DNA from: Symbiodinium natans
Lineage: Eukaryota > Sar > Dinophyceae > Suessiales > Symbiodiniaceae
Assembly (NCBI GenBank): GCA_905221605.1
Contig: CAJNDS010000142.1
Span: 126,200 to 190,199, forward strand
Length of the DNA: 64,000 nt
Reading direction: 5' to 3'
The position numbers were made by a program, and so were the translations under genes. This document shows, one piece after another, positions 58,528 through 64,000 of this stretch (its first letter is position 1; every line of letters begins with the position of its first letter). The notes beneath the pieces are model-generated. The model was given only the letters and a program-made list of their open reading frames with translations, was not told where the DNA came from and ran no database searches.

Positions 58528-58807
58528 GAACCCTATAATCCAGCTGCGCGCCCTCAACCCCAAACCCCAAAAACCCAACATATCTCAGACCCTAATCCCT
58601 AAAAACCTCTAATCCCCCAAACCCTAAACCCCAAGCCCGCCCTAAAACCCAAACCCTGAGCCCTAAACCCCAAACCCTAAACCCTAAACCCCAAATCCTA
58701 AACCCTAAACCCTACACCCTAAATCCTAAACCCTAAACCCCAAACCCTAAAACCTAAACCCTAAACCCTAAACCCCAAACCCTAAACCCTAAACCCTGTA
58801 ACCCCTT

Positions 58808-58895
58808 CCCTCTGTGCTTTGAGACGCGGACCTCTGAGTCCAGGTGGTATTGGCGAAGGCTGGGGCGCTCCCAGCAGGGGCCTAAGGAGATGTGG
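58808..58895 (-). CDS. putative exon
   Basis: Minus strand reads ERPSLRQYHLDSEVRVSKHR, then GKGLQ at the GGTTTAGGG donor. C-rich left, G-rich right. Confidence 0.58.
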
Positions 58896-58899
58896 AGGG

Positions 58900-59525
58900 C
58901 TTTTTGGGGTTTAGGGTTTGGGGTTTAGGGTTTAGGGTTTGGGGTTTGGGGTTTAGGGTTTAGGGTTTAGGGTTTAAGGGCTTTAGTCTTTAGGGTTGAG
59001 GGTTTAGGGGGGTTTAGGGTTTCGGGTTTAAGGTTGAGGGGTCTTAGGGTTTAGGGTTTAGGGTTTAGGGTTTAGGGGCTTTAGTCTTTTACGGTTGAGT
59101 GTTTAGGGGGGTGTAGGGTTTAGGGTTGAGGGGCTTTAGGGTTTAGGGTTTAGGCTTTGGGGGTTTAAGGGCTTCAGTCTTTAGAGTTCAGGGCGTAGGG
59201 GGGCTTAGGGTTGAGGGTTTAGGGGTTTAGGGGTTTTAGGGTTTGGGGGTTTAGGGTTTTGGGGTTTAGGGTGTAATTAGGGTTGAGGGGTTTGAGGGTT
59301 TAAGGGTCATGCAGGGTTTAGGGGTTTGAGTGTTTAGGGTTTGGGGGTTTTAGGGTTTAAGGCTTGGGGGTTTTGGGCTAAGGGGTTTCGGGTTTAGGGG
59401 TTTAGGGTTTAGGGGTTTTAGGGGTTTACGGGTTTTTGGGTTTAGGGGGTTTAGGGTTTCGGGGGTTGGGGTTTAGGGGCTTAGGGGTTTAGGGTTTAGG
59501 GGTTGGAGTTTAGGGTCTAGGGGTT
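58900..59525. repeat. G-rich degenerate telomere-like repeats
   Basis: About 600 bp of TTTAGGG with many insertions (GGGGTTTAGGG, TTTTAGGG). No gene; probably the first intron of the gene starting at 59589. Confidence 0.8.
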
Positions 59526-59531
59526 TCAGCT

Positions 59532-59589
59532 TCACGTCGGACTTGCTGTTCATGCAGTTCGCGTTCTTGATGACTCTGACGCGCCCCAT
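59532..59589 (-). CDS. putative first exon (start codon)
   Basis: ATG at 59589 opens MGRVRVIKNANCMNSKSD, ending at GAC|GTGAAG (GT donor). A CTTACAG acceptor lies about 35 nt upstream, suitable for trans-splicing, and the stop of the preceding gene is about 150 bp upstream. Confidence 0.55.
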
Positions 59590-59740
59590 CGTTGAAGAAG
59601 CTTGTGTGTAGGACAAGTGGCTGTAAGCATCTTCCAGCTATTGATGCTTCGGTGTCTCAAGTCTCAAAGCAAGACAAACAGCTCACATTAAATATTGCGG
59701 CTTCGGATTTTTCAACCGCTTCTGTCGTTTCAGTTCGAGC

Positions 59741-59849
59741 CTATCCATCGCACCAAAAATGACTTGCAAGGGAGGCTGCACGCAAGTAGTGAGCAAGTCG
59801 TGAGCGCGAACTCAGATCAAGTATGCTGGCATCGCCTTCGGCAAACTTA
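59741..59849 (-). CDS. putative terminal exon of a minus-strand gene
   Basis: Minus strand after GGGATAAG reads FAEGDASILDLSSRSRLAHY, then LRAASLASHFWCDG and TAG at 59741-59743. Preceded by a family-C element that forms the intron between this exon and 59975-60090. Confidence 0.62.
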
Positions 59850-59851
59850 TC

Positions 59852-59970
59852 CCAAGGGTCCCAGGAGTCCATGTTCCTAAATAGGGAACACATGGGCCTT
59901 AAAGTACCTCCTATTTAGGGACTTTAAGGCCGAAGTACATAATTAAAAAGGTACATGGACTCTTAGGGTT
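59852..59970 (-). mobile_element. introner-like element family C in an intron
   Basis: Minus strand: AACCCTAAGAGTCCATGTACC at the 5' side and GGACTCC..GGGACCCTTGGGATAAG at the 3' side, 119 bp, i.e. essentially the whole intron. The inner inverted pair ACTTCGGCCTTAAAGTCC / ACTTTAAGGCCCATGTG is family-typical. Confidence 0.65.
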
Positions 59971-59974
59971 CTTG

Positions 59975-60090
59975 CCGATCTTAGCATTCCACTGCGGAAT
60001 GCTCTTTGTCGGTGCACATGAGCTTCATCTTCTTTGGGTCAAGCTTCTCAAGCTCTTTGAAGAGCTTCACAGCTTCCTTCTTCATGTCCG
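59975..60090 (-). CDS. putative exon
   Basis: Minus strand reads DMKKEAVKLFKELEKLDPKK, then MKLMCTDKEHSAVEC before a TAA in that frame; a second frame (IPQWNAKIGK) runs on to the family-C element. Lys/Glu-rich helix. Confidence 0.62.
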
Positions 60091-60099
60091 TAGGGGTTT

Positions 60100-60640
60100 T
60101 TAGGGTTTTTAGGGTTTTGGGGTTTAGGGTTTAATCCCTTCCCCCTGTTATTAAATGAAACCCTAATCATAAAAACACTTTCCGGAAAATCCTGCCGAAA
60201 CCAACCCCGCCTTTAAAACCCTATTCCGAATTTAGGGGGGGGGGGGGGTTCAGGCCTCCAAGAAACCCCTCAACACCAATGAAACCTCAGAGGGTTACTT
60301 AAGTTGATTACTTGAGTAACCCTGAAGTCCAATGAATTATGACATTTCGATATTTCGATAAGAATACCCCCTAAAATGAAAACACTTTTCGAATTTTTAA
60401 AGGGGGAGGGGGGGGGGGGGGGGCCCCATTGAATAAAAGGGGGAAGGGATTAAGGGCTTTGGGGGTTTCGGGGAATTAAAGGGCGTTCAGAGGGATAAGG
60501 AATGGGGCTATAAGAAAAAAAAATAGGGGGCCGCGGGGGCTTTGCAGGACTCAGGGCGCGAAACCCTCATCCGAACCCCGAAACCCCCGACCCTAAACCT
60601 TTAACCCGAATCTCTCGAGGTGCAAGGCTTGTGCTGCACA
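60100..60640. other. unassigned, po-G and AT/GC mixed spacer
   Basis: Contains G12-G14 runs (60235, 60408) around two related segments: AAACACTTTCCGGAAAATCC and AAACACTTTTCGAATTTTTAAAGGG, suggesting an imperfect duplicated or inverted element. No gene seen. Confidence 0.45.
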
Positions 60641-60911
60641 CCCTAAACCCTAAACCCGAAACCCTAAACCCTAAACCCTAAACCCTAAGTCATGTTACCA
60701 GGCCGAATCAGCCCAGAGATTAAACCAAAACCTGATCCCCTGCTGCAAAACCCTCGACACTAAAACCACTAATAAAAACTGCAGACCCTCAACCCTAAAC
60801 CCCAATACCCTAAACCCTAAACCCCAAATCCCACAGACCCTAAACCCTAAACCCTAAACCCTGAACCCTAAACCCTAAACCCTAAACCCTAAACCCTAAA
60901 CCCTAAACGCT

Positions 60912-61015
60912 AAACGCCCGGCCTCTCCGGTTGTTCGGCTCACGATCGGCAACTCTACGCTCGGGTTGGACTGGGAAACGGAATTCTCGGCCAGGAGATC
61001 CTGCCATTGGACCGC
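60912..61015 (-). CDS. putative exon
   Basis: Minus strand after TTTCTCAG reads QWQDLLAENSVSQSNPSVEL, then PIVSRTTGEAG. CCCTAAA left, TTTAGGG right. Confidence 0.62.
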
Positions 61016-61114
61016 TGAGAAAGACCCGCTTTAGGGTTTAGGGTTTGGGGTTTCGGGTTTCGGGTTTAGGGCTAGGGTTTAGGGTTTACTGCCTTGCATA
61101 AAGGCGGTTTGGGT

Positions 61115-61235
61115 TCTGGACTTGCGCTTTAATCATTTGATTTCAAGGTGTTATGGCCTTTGCTTTTTCTGCTGATGAGCAGGTTCCCGTCTCTGGCAAG
61201 AAAGGGAATGATAAACTGGAAGTATATTCCTAAAC
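61115..61235. CDS. putative exon, strand ambiguous
   Basis: Plus strand: MAFAFSADEQVPVSGKKGND then KLEVYS and TAA. Minus strand: YFQFIIPFLARDGNLLISRK after ATACTTCCAG. Both look like proteins; context favours minus. A plus-strand gene fragment is possible. Confidence 0.4.
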
Positions 61236-61456
61236 CCTCACACGTAAACCCTAAACCCTAATCCCAAACCCCAAACCTTAAACCCTGAACCCTAAACCCT
61301 AAACCCTAAACCCTGTCTCAGTCTGGGCTGCAAGGCGCGGAGTTGTAAACCCTAACCTTGTTGACTACATGAACCCAAACTTGGGGATCATATACCCTAT
61401 ATGGGGGTTTAGGGTTTAGGGTTTAGGGTTTAGGGTTTAGGGTTTAGGGTTTAGGG

Positions 61457-61555
61457 ATATGGGGGGGTTTACGAAAATAAGGGACCCGTAATATGGACCC
61501 CAAACCGTAGGATCCGTATAATCAGGACCCCAATGAGGTATACCCTATGCAAGTA
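61457..61555. mobile_element. inverted-repeat element family E
   Basis: ATGGGGGGGTTTACGAAAATAAGGGACC at the left; GTAGGATCCGTATAATC core; right end degenerate (GAGGTATACCCTAT). A TTTAGGG array splits another ATATGGGGGTTT end at 61400. Confidence 0.55.
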
Positions 61556-61668
61556 TGCGGGCTTTGGAAGCCCTCTCTGGGTTAAGGGTTTGGGGTTTAG
61601 GGTTTAGGGTTTACGGTTTGGGGTTTAGGGTTTGGGGTTTAGGGTTTGGCGTTTAGGGTTTAGGATAT

Positions 61669-61755
61669 GCGGGGGGGGGCATACGAAAATCAGGGATCTG
61701 CAATCTGGACCCCAAATACTAGGAATACAAGTATGGGGGCTTTGGGTTTAGGGGT
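61669..61755. mobile_element. family E element, partial
   Basis: GGGGGGGGCATACGAAAATCAGGG...ACCCCAAATACTAGGAATAC; right end unclear. Confidence 0.5.
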
Positions 61756-61983
61756 CCAAGGACCCTAGACCCTAAACCCAAAACCTGAAACATGGGGTTT
61801 AGGGTTTATGGTTTCGCATGGAGTGGGGAAACATCGAGTAGGCACTACAGCACCAATGGCCCTATCTGGCATACTAAACAAATCATTAAACCCGAGACGC
61901 CTCAACGCATAAATCCCTCAAATCCTGCACCCCGAAACCCATAAGCCCTAAATCCATAGAACCCCAATCGCTGCACCTCTCAA

Positions 61984-62092
61984 ATGGGGGTGTAGGAAAT
62001 TAGGGGACCCCCAAATCGACCCCCAAATAGTAGGATCCCCTTATAAAGCACGGAACCCGATAAGGTACCCCTAATTTCGGAAACCCCCAAGT
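61984..62092. mobile_element. inverted-repeat element family E
   Basis: ATGGGGGTGTAGGAAATTAGGGG and CCCCTAATTTCGGAAACCCCCA are inverted repeats; TAGTAGGATCCCCTTATAA core. 109 bp. Confidence 0.68.
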
Positions 62093-62149
62093 AGCCCTAA
62101 ACCCTAAACCCTAAACCCTAAACCCTGAACCCTGAACCCGAAAGCCCCC

Positions 62150-62213
62150 AATGGGTCCGCAGCTTTGAACCCGTCGTCCACTCCTCTGGTGCGACTGCAT
62201 CCTTTGATTCCAT
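62150..62213 (-). CDS. putative exon
   Basis: Minus strand after GCATCCCAG reads VMESKDAVAPEEWTTGSKLR, then THW at GGGGCTTTCGGG. Clear protein-like composition. Confidence 0.58.
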
Positions 62214-62520
62214 CACCTGGGATGCTTAAACCTAAAGGGTTTAGGGTTTAGGGTTCACCTGGGGTTTAGGGTTTAGGGTTAAACGCGCTCTGAGAAAAAC
62301 GTTCCCGAAAGTGATCTTCATAAATCTTAAAGAGGGAAAACATGCAATATCCCCAGGGTCTGCCTTGCTAAAAAACACAGGTTTATATTAAACTTATTAG
62401 TCCTTAGTGAGGGAAGTAGATACCCTACAGAATCCCTTAAAATGGGGTGTATAAAGGGGGGATGTAGGGTACCTAATGTCCCTCATTCCCCTGCTGAGAA
62501 CCAGTAAGTCTTGGTGAAAT

Positions 62521-62713
62521 GCCTGGGACCCTATTTGCCTACAGTTTTAAGGGTTACACCTGCTAAATAGGGGTTTAGGGTTTATTTAGGGTCTAGGGTC
62601 TAGGGTCTAGGGTCTAGGGTCTAGGGTCTAGGGTCTAGGGTTTAGGGTTTAGGGTTTAGGGTTACTAAAGAGGGGGGGCTTACTACTAAACCGTAGGTAA
62701 ATAGGGTCCCAGG
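62521..62713. mobile_element. inverted-repeat element family D with internal telomere-like array
   Basis: GCCTGGGACCCTATTTGCCTAC and GTAGGTAAATAGGGTCCCAGGC are inverted repeats. The interior holds TTTAGGG, seven TCTAGGG and four TTTAGGG units. The 81-bp copy at 30572 lacks them. Confidence 0.75.
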
Positions 62714-62809
62714 CGATTTTGGGTCTACGCTTCCGCGGCTTAGGGCTTTCGACTCAAAGGCCGGCCAAAAGACCATACTTAGATATGGGGGCGGGGGGGG
62801 GGGTTACGG

Positions 62810-62950
62810 TTTAGGGTTTAGGGTTTAGGGTTTAGGGTTTAGGGTTTAGGGTTTAGGGTTTAGGGTTTAGGGTTTAGGGTTTAGGGTTTAGGGTTTAGGG
62901 TTTAGGGTTTAGGGTTTAGGGTTTAGGGTTTAGGGTTTAGGGTTTAGGGG
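62810..62950. repeat. (TTTAGGG)19 array
   Basis: Long perfect array following a G-rich run. Confidence 0.95.
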
Positions 62951-63045
62951 TACCGTATTGGGGTCCTTAGTAGAAGGGGATCCTACTATTTGGGGGTTTG
63001 TATTCGGGTCCCCTGATTATCGTAAAACCCCCCATATGGTCACTG
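62945..63045. mobile_element. inverted-repeat element family E
   Basis: GGGGTACCGTATTGGGGTCC...GGATCCTACTATTTGGGGG...GGGTCCCCTGATTATCGTAAAACCCCCCATATGG. Reverse orientation relative to 61984. Confidence 0.6.
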
Positions 63046-63254
63046 CTCTAAATGATCGCCCATTCTTTGGGTACACTAAAAACCCTAAACCCTAAACCCT
63101 AAACCCTAAACCCTTGTTGGGTACGTACCCCAAATCATAGGGGCCGGCTTATGATGGGGACCCCAGAAGGGACCAGAGAGTAGAGAAATCACCATGTGAC
63201 CTTCGGGCTTCGATGTTCTAGGGTGTCTAGGGTTTAGGGTTTAGGGTTTAGGGT

Positions 63255-63290
63255 TCTATAACCATATATATATATATATATATATATGGG
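63255..63290. repeat. (TA)n microsatellite
   Basis: About 28 bp of ATATAT within the block at 63250-63300. Confidence 0.9.
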
Positions 63291-63329
63291 TTTGTATTTT
63301 AATGGGGAGGCACGCGACGAGTGTTGGGG

Positions 63330-63495
63330 TCGGGGTATGCTTCGCGGGAATGTTTCGGGGTATGTTTCGGGGGTATGTTTCGGGCATGTTTCGCGGCATC
63401 ATGAGCTACTTTACCTGCAATTTCGGCGGTATGTTACGGGGTATGTTTCGGTGGTATGGTTCGGGTTATGTTACGTGGTGTTTTTCGCGGGTGTG
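63330..63495. repeat. GGTATGTTTCGGG degenerate tandem repeat
   Basis: About 10 degenerate units (GGGTATGTTTCGG, GGCATGTTTCGCG, GGTTATGTTACGTGG). The Gly/Met/Phe/Arg-rich plus-strand frames come from the repeat. Confidence 0.7.
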
Positions 63496-63499
63496 CAAC

Positions 63500-64000
63500 C
63501 CGTTTGCCCTTCTTAAACCTGGGCCCCCCAAAAAACACAAACCCGTATATATGGAAATATATATATATACAGGGGTTATGGCGTTCAGATTTTGTAGGAT
63601 TGGGATGTACGTGCTGCTTCTCGTTTGGGGAGTACGAGGAGAACCTCTTACAGAAGCCTGAGTGGAGTCGATTGTAACCTGAGGTTACAGTTTTTTTTTT
63701 TCAAGTGAACGCGGCACGCATACGCCGTGCACATGTCACAGTATTGGCGCAAAGTTTAGTGTTTTGTTGGTTTTTGGAGGGGTGAGCTGCGAGAAGTGAT
63801 TGGGAATGTCGTATCTCCAGCTTTGCAAGGCGCATGTACAGTCCCGTCCAAGTCCCAAATATTGTACATTCAAGATCAGGGTTTAGGTTTGGGGGGGGTC
63901 TATAGGTTATCAGTTGCTTTAAACAATTAATAGTTCCTGGTGACCCCTCAAGAAGAGTCCAAGTCTCCACCCCCAACCTAGCCGACGAACAAAGAAAAAA
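63500..64000. other. unassigned terminal unique sequence
   Basis: About 500 bp without telomere-like arrays except one degenerate unit near 63879. A minus-strand frame of 91 codons (63976-63701) is open but shows no recognisable family and spans the poly-T; not accepted. Confidence 0.45.

Noticed and set aside
1-64000. True chromosome end or subtelomere
   Set aside because: Arrays occur in both orientations, alternate with exons and continue across all 64 kb; no terminal array and strong local variant homogenisation.
1-64000. CRISPR array from regular repeat/spacer alternation
   Set aside because: Repeats are telomere-type units, spacers vary widely in length and contain exons and inverted-repeat elements; no cas genes and a eukaryotic context.

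Overview
The window looks like nuclear DNA of a dinoflagellate, probably Suessiales (Symbiodiniaceae or Polarella-like); the taxon is an inference. The reasons are: Arabidopsis-type (TTTAGGG)n/(CCCTAAA)n arrays everywhere; very short GC-rich exons (about 50-110 bp) in introns with GT/GC...AG ends; same-strand tandem gene order; a membrane-protein family I know from dinoflagellate genomes (W-I-C-A-F-x-V-N-Q-H plus F-x-R-A-W-C-V-A-E motifs); and a possible dinoflagellate spliced-leader relic. Almost all coding signal apart from the retroelement is on the minus strand, in blocks too small to appear as conventional ORFs; I found it by translating the spacers between repeat arrays.

Layout. 0.5-3.5 kb and 13-32.3 kb: about 35 minus-strand exon-like blocks of one or more large genes, many sharing a module of the form AExxxVPTxxxLxLK plus coiled-coil. 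3773-12619: a near-intact LTR retrotransposon on the plus strand, antisense to the surrounding exons. It has 287/288-bp LTRs, a CCCTA target duplication, a half-tRNA-Met-type primer site and one 2611-codon ORF with WW, S1, SAM-like and six CCCH zinc-finger motifs, but no recognisable protease, integrase or reverse transcriptase. 33076-38067: a largely reconstructable minus-strand gene (about 13 exons) for a polytopic membrane protein. 38.7-41.4 kb: further minus-strand exons. 43-45 kb: GC-rich tandem repeats. 45.7-47.5 kb: exons of a probable paralogue of the 33-38 kb gene. 48.7-51 kb: degenerate telomere-like DNA with a few exons. 51.1-53.3 kb: a palindromic CCAAAAA/TTTTTTGG tract and an AT-rich tandem-repeat island with no telomere-like repeats. 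53.7-62.2 kb: minus-strand exons of at least two genes, one ending at 59741 and the next probably starting at 59589.

The most striking organisation is intronic. In at least 25 blocks the exon has a CCCTAAA array on its left and a TTTAGGG array on its right, so each intron starts G-rich and ends C-rich and its ends are complementary. Introns also hold families of roughly 70-190 bp elements with terminal inverted repeats. Some of these are exactly the intron, with short direct duplications at the splice junctions, as expected for introner elements. Telomere-like arrays have expanded inside some of them. Exon ends are approximate (usually within 1-10 bp) unless stated.
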